NCBI GenBank assembly: GCA_027335985.1
Contig: DAHWGX010000082.1
Coordinates: forward strand, 1-20,395
From: Nitrospirota bacterium
GTDB taxonomy: Bacteria > Nitrospirota_A > Leptospirillia > Leptospirillales > Leptospirillaceae
Direction of reading: 5' to 3'
Length of the DNA: 20,395 bases
Part shown: positions 13,548 through 20,395 of the stretch, in pieces
Layout: every line of letters starts with the position of its first letter
Position numbering within the stretch: the stretch's first letter is position 1
Program-made: the position numbers and the translations under genes
Notes under the pieces: model-generated
What the model saw: the letters and a program-made list of their open reading frames with translations, nothing else
The model's database searches: none
Told to the model about the DNA's origin: nothing

Positions 13548-15329
13548 GTGACGGAAGTGATGACTCCTGAAAATCTTCTGGCTCCCCTGATTCCTCCCGA
13601 GAGCCTCTTCTGGAACGGATTCCCCCTCTTTCATGTCTCCCGGTTCCAAAAGGATTTTTCCGGACGTCTTTACTTCGTTCTGGGGCAGGGGCTGGGGGAC
13701 CACGTCAATGGCTTCCGGATCCTTCGTGAATTGCAGACCCGTTATCCCGATGCTCATTGGATCGTATATGCCGACAGGCGATGGAAGGAGCTTGTCCTCC
13801 GGATGGGGAGAATCGAGGTCCGCTGGTATCCCACCGCCCTTGATCCACGGTCGGGAATGGGAACCAACGATCCTTATGCCAAAGCGCATGAGACCATCAT
13901 AAGGGAAATCGGGGCCCACCCCGGAGAAGCCTTTCTGACCTACGATCACTTCCCCATGCCGGATCGCCATGCCCGGGGCGAGACCACCCTTGAGGCCATT
14001 TCCCGTGCGATCGGATTGGATTTTCGGGGAGAGGCGCGTCCCTTCCTCCCAATCGATGAGGAGGATGGCTCCTTTGCGGATCGATTTCTCCGGGAAAAAG
14101 GACTGGAAAGTGGGGAATTTGCCCTACTCGCCCCCTTTTCCTGGCCCAACAAGAGGTGGTCCCGGGAGAAGTTTTCTCTCCTGATCGATGACCTTTACAA
14201 AATCCATGGGCTTCGGAGCCTCCTTGTCGCCTATCCCGAGTTGGGAACCTTTGACAACCCGGGTGTCGTCATGGCCTATGATCTGTCCCTGGGACAGATC
14301 GGGGGGCTCCTGTCCCGGGCCGGTCTCTTTGTGGGACTGGACTCGGGGCTGACCCACATGGCGGCGGCCCTGGAGCTTCCTATTGTGGTGATTTTTGTCG
14401 AACGCGCGACGATTCCCTTCGAGGTGAGGGCGCTTAGTCCCTTGGCTCTTCATGTTGTCGAAGGGTTTGGCAATGAGGAGCGAGAGCCTTCCAACGAAAC
14501 GGTTTCGGAGGCCATCTCCTTTATCCTGAAGAACCGGGCGAATCTTAAAAAGGCCATTCCCCGTTGTCCGGCCTGTGGGAGACCCGCCCATTATGTCTGG
14601 GGGATTGATGAGACTGGGATCAGTTTTGGTTGTGTCTGTGGGCTTGTGATTCGGAAGGCTAGGGAAAACCGCCCCGGCTCGGATGACTCACTCCCGGAAA
14701 GAGCCACAGCCTCAGGTCCCACTGAACTCGGAAAGAATCCGGAGAGAGACAATCATCTTGCCGGATTTGATGTGGAGACTGACCTTGGAAGCCTGAGGCA
14801 ACTCAGGGCCGTCGAAGAAATCATCAAACAAAGCCGTTTTGAAAAACTTGACCTCAGGTTTGAACGGGGTTCAGGAAGGGAGACTTGTCCCCTTCCAAGT
14901 CAGGATTCGCGGAATTTTCGCGAAATTCGATGGTCTCAGGATGCGTTGGTCTACTGGATGAGAGGGTGGGGGTATGACCTTTGGGAGGTCTCTCTGTCGG
15001 ATCGTCAGGCGAATATCTGGACTCTGAGCTTTGTCGGAAGAGACAAGGGGCCGAAGGGGGGAGGGGAAAAAACGGTCGAGATTCCTTGGTCGGATGGCGT
15101 CCTGCGGCGTTCCTCCCCGATCGATTATGGGCGATGGTACACCTTTGAAAAATGGGGGCATCCGGAGGATCTGGTCGGGATCGTCAAAAGTCAGGTTGCG
15201 TTGGGGTATTATAAGGAGGCCATCCGTTCATCCAAGGTGGCTTTTGGGGCCAAACCCTCCGTTCGTTCGCTTAGATGGCTTGGAAAGGCCTTTTATTTCC
15301 GCCTCATCAGGAGAGGATCCTCTCTTTAG
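13548..15329 (+). CDS. GT9-like (heptosyltransferase-type) protein with zinc ribbon and extra C-terminal domain
   Basis: A 593-residue composite. Residues about 35-330 look like a GT-B enzyme of family 9: YFVLGQGLGDHVNGFRILREL near the start and GLFVGLDSGLTHMAAALELP near residue 258, which matches the GNDSG..H.A.AL motif of ADP-heptose:LPS transferases. Residues about 340-365 hold a zinc ribbon, CPACGRP...FGCVCG. After a polar linker comes a C-terminal region of about 200 residues that I do not recognise; it ends with a helical stretch (SVRSLRWLGKAFYFRLIRR) reminiscent of the GT2 tails here. Start GTG 13548; the ATG at 13560 is an alternative. Probably an LPS or glycan sugar transferase. Confidence 0.75.
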   Translation: MTEVMTPENLLAPLIPPESLFWNGFPLFHVSRFQKDFSGRLYFVLGQGLGDHVNGFRILRELQTRYPDAHWIVYADRRWKELVLRMGRIEVRWYPTALDPRSGMGTNDPYAKAHETIIREIGAHPGEAFLTYDHFPMPDRHARGETTLEAISRAIGLDFRGEARPFLPIDEEDGSFADRFLREKGLESGEFALLAPFSWPNKRWSREKFSLLIDDLYKIHGLRSLLVAYPELGTFDNPGVVMAYDLSLGQIGGLLSRAGLFVGLDSGLTHMAAALELPIVVIFVERATIPFEVRALSPLALHVVEGFGNEEREPSNETVSEAISFILKNRANLKKAIPRCPACGRPAHYVWGIDETGISFGCVCGLVIRKARENRPGSDDSLPERATASGPTELGKNPERDNHLAGFDVETDLGSLRQLRAVEEIIKQSRFEKLDLRFERGSGRETCPLPSQDSRNFREIRWSQDALVYWMRGWGYDLWEVSLSDRQANIWTLSFVGRDKGPKGGGEKTVEIPWSDGVLRRSSPIDYGRWYTFEKWGHPEDLVGIVKSQVALGYYKEAIRSSKVAFGAKPSVRSLRWLGKAFYFRLIRRGSSL

Positions 15330-15416
15330 GGGATTAACATCCTCTTCTTGATAGAGATCCGGGATAAGAAAAACGTTTCTTTTTAATCCAGCCCTAGTTT
15401 TTCTGAAAGGATGTTC

Positions 15417-16268
15417 ATGATTGTCTCGGGATTTACCTTTTGCCGGAATGTGGAGAAACTGGATTACCCCTTTATCGAATCCATTCGATCTCTTCTTCCG
15501 ATCGTCGACGAGATGGTGATCAATGTGGGAGACTCGGAGGACCGGACTCTGGAGTTGATCGGAAAGATCGCGGATCCCAAGATCCGGATCATCGAATCGA
15601 CCTGGGATATGAATCTCAGGAAAGACGGCCTCATCTATGCCCAGCAGACCAATATCGCGCTTGATCATTGCCGCAAGGATGCCGACTGGGCCTTTTACCT
15701 CCAGGCCGACGAGGTGATCCATGAAAAGGATTACGAGGGACTTCTCGCCTCGATGCGCGCCCACAAGGACAACAGACACATCCTGGGTTTGATGTCCCGC
15801 TATAAGCATTTTGTGGGGGACTACCACTCCCTCGACCCATGGGCCTACCGGCGGGCCATGCGGATCGTCCGGCCGGGAGGGGCTGTGGTTTCCGTGGGAG
15901 ATGCCGTGGGGTTTGCCAGGGCTTCGGACAACCTCTATATCGGAAAAAAGCAGAAGAACCTCTGGAAATACGCTGCGGGGCATATCTATCATTATGGATG
16001 GGTCAAAAGTCCGGCTCTCTTGCGGGAAAAGGTCAGGACCCAGGTGGAGTGGTACTGGGAGGGAGCCCCCAACCAGAGGGACACTCAGGTTTTGTCGCTC
16101 AAGGAATTCATGCCGGAGCATTATTCCTTTCTCAAGCCCTTTACTGGAACCCATCCCCGGGTCATGGAGGAAAGAATCCGCGCCTTTCCCCGACTTCCGG
16201 AAAAAAAGACCCGCTGGCTGAATCCGGGATTCTACCAATACGTATTAAAACACGGGTTCAAGGGATGA
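15417..16268 (+). CDS. GT2-like glycosyltransferase
   Basis: A 283-residue protein beginning MIVSGFTFCRNVEKLDYPFI and continuing with VDEMVINVGDSEDRTLELI, an N-terminal nucleotide-binding pattern found in GT2-type enzymes of the spore-coat/LPS group. FYLQADEVIHEKDY near residue 92 supplies the acidic metal-binding residues. The N-terminus differs clearly from the neighbouring SVVIP group, so it belongs to a separate subfamily. I prefer ATG 15417 over the ATG at 15411 because GAAAGG lies directly before 15411, giving workable spacing only to 15417. Its stop overlaps the next start (ATGA at 16265-16268). Confidence 0.8.
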   Translation: MIVSGFTFCRNVEKLDYPFIESIRSLLPIVDEMVINVGDSEDRTLELIGKIADPKIRIIESTWDMNLRKDGLIYAQQTNIALDHCRKDADWAFYLQADEVIHEKDYEGLLASMRAHKDNRHILGLMSRYKHFVGDYHSLDPWAYRRAMRIVRPGGAVVSVGDAVGFARASDNLYIGKKQKNLWKYAAGHIYHYGWVKSPALLREKVRTQVEWYWEGAPNQRDTQVLSLKEFMPEHYSFLKPFTGTHPRVMEERIRAFPRLPEKKTRWLNPGFYQYVLKHGFKG

Positions 16269-17251
16269 CCGCTTCTCTTCTTCCTGTCCGGGACCCTGTC
16301 ATGGATCTGGTCGTTCCCATTCATGGCCAGATCAAAATGAACCGGATTTTTTTTGACTATCTCATCCGCAATACCCGTAATCCCTTTCGCCTGATCGTTG
16401 TGGATAACGCCTCTCCCGACGAATCTGCCGATTTTTTTGAAAGCCAAAACACAAAAGATCATCCGGTTCTGGTCATCCGGAATCCCCACAACCAGTGCTA
16501 TCCAGTCTCCATCAACCAGGGTGTACGGGCGGGGTCAGCCCCTGTCGTGGGATTTCTCAACAACGACATTCTTGTGGGGCCGGGATGGGACGAGCCGTTG
16601 GTGGAAGCTTTGATGAAAAAAGGCTATCCCGTTGTCAGTCCGGGTGGCTTGGAACACTTCCCCGATCAGAAATTGGAGGAGATCTTTTTTCAAAGATGGC
16701 GATATATCAATAAAAGACGGTGGAGCGAAAATCCTTCTCAGAATCTTGAAGAAAAGATCCGTCACATGTATGGAAACTTCGACGATATTGCCGAAAAGAT
16801 CCAAAGAAAATATGCGGGCGTACTCTATCCAGGAATCATGGGGCACTGTCATCTGATGAAACGGGATACCTTTGATCTTCTTGGAGGGCTCGACCCCCGG
16901 ATCCAGTCGGCGGACTGGGACCTTTATCTGACAGTGGAAAGGGAAAAACGCAATGATCGATTCGAAAAGAGTCCCGTGATCCTGGGGGGATCCTACGTCC
17001 ATCATTTCATCCGTCTGACCGATGCCACACCCAGGCGCAGTCCTGTCATCTGCACTCATGAGCCGCATCGGTCCTTGGAAGAAAAATGGGCCAAAAAAGA
17101 GATCCAGGATCTCTGGCCCTTCAAAGAGCAGGGTCCGGATCATAAAAAGAGCCTGTCAGAAAGGGTCTTTAAAAAGTATGTCCGGAGCAAGACAGGCCTG
17201 TATTATTGGCGGGTCAAAGCAGACAGTATCATTGGAGACGTTGGCAACTGA
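16265..17251 (+). CDS. GT2-family glycosyltransferase with NND motif
   Basis: A 328-residue enzyme. LVVPIHGQIKMNRIFFDYLI and RLIVVDNASPDESADFF form the nucleotide-binding half, and VVGFLNNDILVGPGWDE carries NND, the form of the DxD motif common in rhamnosyl- and similar GT2 enzymes. SADWDLYLTVEREKRN gives the catalytic-side acidic residue. The frame is open far upstream, but the ATG at 16265 overlaps the previous stop as ATGA and begins the recognisable domain; translation is likely coupled to that gene. The C-terminal 100 residues (HHFIRLTDAT and following) are polar and not recognised. Confidence 0.82.
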   Translation: MTASLLPVRDPVMDLVVPIHGQIKMNRIFFDYLIRNTRNPFRLIVVDNASPDESADFFESQNTKDHPVLVIRNPHNQCYPVSINQGVRAGSAPVVGFLNNDILVGPGWDEPLVEALMKKGYPVVSPGGLEHFPDQKLEEIFFQRWRYINKRRWSENPSQNLEEKIRHMYGNFDDIAEKIQRKYAGVLYPGIMGHCHLMKRDTFDLLGGLDPRIQSADWDLYLTVEREKRNDRFEKSPVILGGSYVHHFIRLTDATPRRSPVICTHEPHRSLEEKWAKKEIQDLWPFKEQGPDHKKSLSERVFKKYVRSKTGLYYWRVKADSIIGDVGN

Positions 17252-17299
17252 TAAAGCGGGAAAACTAGCGTACCGTTTTTTGAACAGGAAAGGGAACCC

Positions 17300-18377
17300 A
17301 TGTCTGACCCGATCGTTTCGGTCGTCATCCCGGCCTATCGGTCCGGGGGCCTTCTGAGGGAGGCAGTTGAATCCGTGATGGCCCAGACTCTCAGGGATTT
17401 TGAGATCATTCTGGTCGACAACAATGCCGACGAGGAGACAAAGAAAGAAATCTCACAGATTTTAAGGGACTTTCCTCAAAATGTCCGGGTTCTGCATGAA
17501 GCCACCCAAGGAAACAGTTCTGCCAGAAACCGGGGAATCAGGGCGTCGCGGGGAAAGTATGTCGCCCTTCTGGACGATGACGACAAAATGTATCCCGATC
17601 GGCTTGAAAGCCAGGTCGCTATGGCCAGGGACCACCCGGACGCAACAATCATCTATGGTCTCATGGATGTCATTCCCTTTGACGGATCAAGGATCGTGAT
17701 TTCACGGCGCGCTCCATCCGTCGAATTTTTTGTTCGTCCTGTCATGAAAGACCATCCCCGTTACCCAACAGACCCCCCTCTCTCCTGGTCGCCCCATCCG
17801 TTATGCTTTTTTCTAAAGGATGGGCCCTGAAGGCGGGGCTCTTCGATACCGCCTTCAATCCATGTTACACAGAAGACACGGATTTCTGCTTTCGGATGTG
17901 GCATCTGGGTCCATTTAAGTGTATAGATCGACCTCTGTCCCTGTACCGACAGGCCTCTTCGGTTTTTTTTCAAAAGAAGAAAAGGAATGGTGAACTGGCT
18001 TCTGGTCCGGGAAAATCAGGATCATTTTTTTCAGAAATTAGCCAAGGCGTACCTTGACATTCATGACAGGAAAAGCTTGGGGAAGTCCAGGCCCAATTTT
18101 ACGGGAAGCCTCCCATGACATTCTTCTTTATCGGGATGGAAGAGGTGTGGCCCGGAGGCTTCTTGTCCGGGCCATTCAGGCCAAACCCCTGGACTTCAAG
18201 AATTGGAAATGGTTATTGAGAACCTGGTATCCTCAGACAAGACTTGAGAAATCCTTGAAACGGGATCTTCTGCCAACCTGTTTGACAGAGGATGTTCCGG
18301 ATCTGCCCCTTTTTGATAGGCTGTTTCAACTTCCTCATGAAATGGCAAAGAGAAAAACTCGGGTAATGGATCGTTAA
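17300..18377 (+). pseudogene. GT2-family glycosyltransferase broken by three frameshifts
   Basis: It begins MSDPIVSVVIPAYRSGGLL with a GGAAAGGGAA ribosome binding site, and the GT-A core is intact to about residue 160 (LLDDDDKMYP). The frame then shifts near 17773-17789 (C6 run; APSVMLFSKGWALKAGLFD resumes in the frame one back). It shifts again at the T8 run 17963-17970 (KGMVNWLLVRENQDHFF resumes), and a third time at the T run 18097-18100 (LREASHDILLYRDG resumes), ending at 18377. Joined, the pieces match the intact paralogue at 18388-19443 along its length. The first frame alone stops at 17830, leaving the N-terminal 176 residues without the acceptor half. All three changes sit at or next to homopolymers, so assembly error must be kept in mind. 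Confidence 0.85.
17504..17571 (+). repeat. 68-nt near-identical segment, inverted relative to 19172-19239
   Basis: Aligned with the reverse complement of 19172-19239 it has 3 mismatches in 68 positions. It covers the codons for the conserved TQGNSSARNRGIR...SRGKYVALL block of the GT2 fold. The rest of the two genes appears more divergent, so the segment may be a recent gene-conversion tract or simply a conserved block. Confidence 0.75.
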
Positions 18378-18387
18378 GCTGTGCGGA

Positions 18388-19443
18388 TTATTCATCCGGA
18401 AGCCTGAAGAATTTTTTAAGGTCTTCCGGAGAGATGAACTCTTCCAGTTTTTGTGGGAGGTAAGTGGCGATCTTCAGGGACTTCATCCTCCGTCTCGAGG
18501 AGAGAAAAGATCGGTAGAGCCATTTCCAGTTTTTGAGTTCGAATGGTCGATCAAGGAGGGCTCTCCGTAAAAGATCACGGGCCGCCTCCTGGCCATCAGA
18601 AATTCTCAGGACCTCTTGGGAGAGCTCCCGGAGCCACCGAGAACGGATTTTTCGCAAGCGCAGGCTGGATTCCTTGTTATTGGGGATATAATATTTTTGG
18701 GCAAGAATTGAGAAAAACAAATTCAGATTCCGGGTTGACCGAATCCAGTTTGAGACATTTTCTCTTTTCTTTCTTAAAAATTCCGGAGAGGGAAGACGGA
18801 AGGAGACCAAGGAGTCCGCAATTTCGATACAAGGGCCCCGTTCCCACATCCGGAGCGAGAATTCAGTATCTTCTACGAAGCAAGGATTGAATCGCTCATC
18901 GAATCCTCCCAATTCGATCGCGAGGTTCTTTGAAAACAGACTCACAGAGGGGGCGATCGATCGAGGGGGATCGGCGGGAAAACGGGGATGGTCCCAGAAC
19001 AAGGTCTGGGACCAATCCTGAATGTCATTGGACTGATTGGCTTTTATAATCGTTGTTCCATCGAAGGCGACATAGTTGATTCTGCCGTGAACGATTGATG
19101 CCTGGGGATTTTTCTCGATGACATCAATCTGTTTTTCGAGACGTTTAGGGACCATCTGGTCATCGTCATCGAGAAGGGCGACATACTTTCCCCGCGACTC
19201 CCTGATTCCCCGGTTTCTGGCGGAACTGTTTCCCTGGGTCGGTTCGTGGACTGTCCGTATTTTTAAGGGATATTTGTCAAAAGCCGTTTTGATTGCGGCC
19301 CTCGTCTCCTCGGAGGCGTTATTGTCGACTAGGATAACCTCAAAATCCGGAAATGTCTGGGCCATAACAGACTCAATGCTTTCAAGAATCAACTTTCCTG
19401 ACCGAAAGGCCGGGATGACGACAGAGACGAGAGGGGTTTTCAT
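18388..19443 (-). CDS. GT2-family glycosyltransferase (intact paralogue, opposite strand)
   Basis: A 351-residue GT-A enzyme: LVSVVIPAFRSGKLILESIE, VILVDNNASEET, the DDDD metal site near residues 93-96 (LLDDDDQMVP), FVEDTEFSLRMW as acceptor-side acidic motif, and the helical C-terminal region IRSRWLRELSQEVL with RRALLDRPFELKNWKWLYRS. It is the closest relative of the broken gene at 17300-18377 and converges on it with 10 bp between stops. It is the only glycosyltransferase here on the minus strand. ATG 19443 begins the domain; an AGGAAG site is about 13 bases upstream, so initiation may be weak. Likely sugar transfer to a growing surface glycan. Confidence 0.85.
   Translation of the reverse strand: MKTPLVSVVIPAFRSGKLILESIESVMAQTFPDFEVILVDNNASEETRAAIKTAFDKYPLKIRTVHEPTQGNSSARNRGIRESRGKYVALLDDDDQMVPKRLEKQIDVIEKNPQASIVHGRINYVAFDGTTIIKANQSNDIQDWSQTLFWDHPRFPADPPRSIAPSVSLFSKNLAIELGGFDERFNPCFVEDTEFSLRMWERGPCIEIADSLVSFRLPSPEFLRKKRENVSNWIRSTRNLNLFFSILAQKYYIPNNKESSLRLRKIRSRWLRELSQEVLRISDGQEAARDLLRRALLDRPFELKNWKWLYRSFLSSRRRMKSLKIATYLPQKLEEFISPEDLKKFFRLPDE
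19172..19239 (-). repeat. 68-nt near-identical segment, inverted partner of 17504-17571
   Basis: Reverse complement matches 17504-17571 at 65 of 68 positions. Both copies start with ACCCA(A/G)GGAAACAG and end with GTCGCCCTTCT. Confidence 0.75.
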
Positions 19444-19473
19444 GGCAATAAATGTCTTCCTGATAAGGGGTCA

Positions 19474-20395
19474 ATGGATAGCGATGCTCGTTCATGGATG
19501 GTTCTGGCAAATTCAATGAATGGAACCCTCGTTTCAGTTATCATACCTATTACACGATATGAGGTCGAACTTGGAGAGGCACTTGCCTCCGTTTTTTCTC
19601 AATCATATCCTGTCTTCGAAATCATCCTTGTCGATAACAACGCCACTCTAAAAACGCGAAAAGTCGCCGAGGTATGGCGCGAGAAAGATCCCTCCCGAAT
19701 CCGGATTGTCCGGGAGGGTCATCCCGGGGCGGTCTCTGCCCGCAACCGGGGAATCAGGGAGAGCCGGGGGGAATTTGTCGCCCTTCTCGACAGCGACGAC
19801 CGGATGAAGCCGGATCGCCTCGAGGTCCAACTGGAAGAAATCCAAAAAAATGACGACATCGTCCTGGTCGGCTCCTGGTATGATGAGTTGTCTCCGGATG
19901 GGCAATCAATCCTGAGACGGGATTCTCGGCCGGCGATTCCCCGGTGGTGGTCCATCCTTTTTGAAAAGAATTCTGCCTTTCGGGAAAGCCCGTTTTATGA
20001 ACCCCAGACCTCAACCTTCTTCTTTAGGACCTCGGTCGCCCAAAAAATCGGCATGTTCGACCCCCGGTTCGATCCCTTCTGGCTCGAAGACACCGATTTT
20101 GCTTTCCGGATGTACCAGGCCGGAAAAATCCATATCATTCCCCGCTCCCTGGTCGAATACCGGACCCATCCTCCCTCTGACAGCCTCCGGCGCATCTTCG
20201 ACTTCGGGCTGATCCAAAAACACAACCTTTTCTTTTCTATTCTCCGGGACAAATTCTACCGGAAAGACGACCCGAAATCCCGGAGGGCCTTTTTGCGGCT
20301 CCAGTCTCGCTGGATGCGGGAGACGGGAATCAAGCTCCTGGCTTTAAAAGACGGAGAAGCCTTCGGACGCCACCTTCTCCGGAAGGCTTTATCAC
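19474..20395 (+). CDS. GT2-family glycosyltransferase, cut by the window end
   Basis: An open frame runs from 19474 to the window edge (307 residues, no stop). LVSVIIPITRYEVELGEALA, ILVDNNATLKTR, SARNRGIRESRGEFVALLDS with DSDD near residue 105, and WLEDTDFAFRMY mark a GT2 GT-A enzyme of the same subfamily as 12368-13522 and 18388-19443. The C-terminal RLQSRWMRETGIKLLALKDG is the shared helical region. ATG 19474 has AAGGGG just upstream; in-frame ATGs at 19498 and 19516 are alternatives, and 19516 begins closest to the domain. Divergent from the minus-strand gene with 30 bp between starts. About 40 residues are probably missing at the C-terminus. Confidence 0.85.
   Translation, partial: MDSDARSWMVLANSMNGTLVSVIIPITRYEVELGEALASVFSQSYPVFEIILVDNNATLKTRKVAEVWREKDPSRIRIVREGHPGAVSARNRGIRESRGEFVALLDSDDRMKPDRLEVQLEEIQKNDDIVLVGSWYDELSPDGQSILRRDSRPAIPRWWSILFEKNSAFRESPFYEPQTSTFFFRTSVAQKIGMFDPRFDPFWLEDTDFAFRMYQAGKIHIIPRSLVEYRTHPPSDSLRRIFDFGLIQKHNLFFSILRDKFYRKDDPKSRRAFLRLQSRWMRETGIKLLALKDGEAFGRHLLRKALS

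Noticed and set aside
15345..15390. Promoter or terminator before the 15417 gene (TTGATA; AAGAAA with TTTCTT)
   Set aside because: No -10 hexamer at acceptable spacing from TTGATA, and the stem is short and AT-only.
15839..16264. Upstream extension of the 16265 glycosyltransferase
   Set aside because: The open frame runs antiphase over the 15417 gene; the domain begins after 16265, where an ATGA overlap gives a natural start.
1..20395. CRISPR array, tRNA, rRNA or replication origin
   Set aside because: No regular repeat-spacer pattern, cloverleaf, rRNA stretch or DnaA-box cluster was seen on reading both strands.

Overview
The window is a gene-dense piece of a GC-rich (high-50s percent by eye) Gram-negative-type bacterial chromosome. 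The mix of housekeeping envelope genes, a two-TM chemoreceptor, a CheZ-type phosphatase, a semiSWEET and a run of GT-A glycosyltransferases would fit a Leptospirillum-like Nitrospirota genome. That assignment is an impression from protein style, not a search result.

Region 1 (1-1117) starts with what looks like the right end of an IS200/IS605-type (TnpB-carrying) element, a two-tier hairpin at 89-128. A type II toxin-antitoxin pair (Phd/YefM-like antitoxin, PIN-like toxin) begins only 6 bp after it. Region 2 (1118-5604) is housekeeping: a poorly coding gap, nth (endonuclease III, minus strand), then divergently a DksA/TraR-type C4 zinc-finger regulator, lgt (prolipoprotein diacylglyceryl transferase), a transmembrane methyl-accepting chemotaxis protein and an Rrf2-family regulator. 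Region 3 (5605-8603) carries two more toxin-antitoxin pairs flanking uppP (undecaprenyl-diphosphate phosphatase) and a convergent DUF2231 membrane gene. The first pair (DUF6364-like antitoxin plus PIN toxin) looks intact. The second has an intact Phd/YefM antitoxin but a frameshifted PIN toxin.

Region 4 (8645-12361) is a compact run of galE, a semiSWEET transporter, an MsbA-like ABC exporter and a cheZ-like gene, with short gaps or overlaps. Region 5 (12368-20395) is a glycosyltransferase cluster: a GT2, a GT9-like/zinc-ribbon composite, two further GT2-like enzymes joined by an ATGA overlap, a GT2 broken by three frameshifts, a closely related intact GT2 on the opposite strand, and another GT2 running off the window. 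UDP-galactose supply (GalE), an MsbA-type flippase, UppP carrier recycling and many glycosyltransferases suggest a surface-glycan locus (LPS/O-antigen, exopolysaccharide or flagellar glycan). The cheZ-like gene inside it hints at a motility link, which is inference.

The most unusual points are the IS end abutting and apparently translationally coupled to an antitoxin, the decayed and intact GT2 paralogues that share a 65/68-nt near-identical inverted segment, the orphaned antitoxin next to a one-base-damaged toxin, and terminator-like hairpins that overlap the starts of lgt and the chemoreceptor gene.
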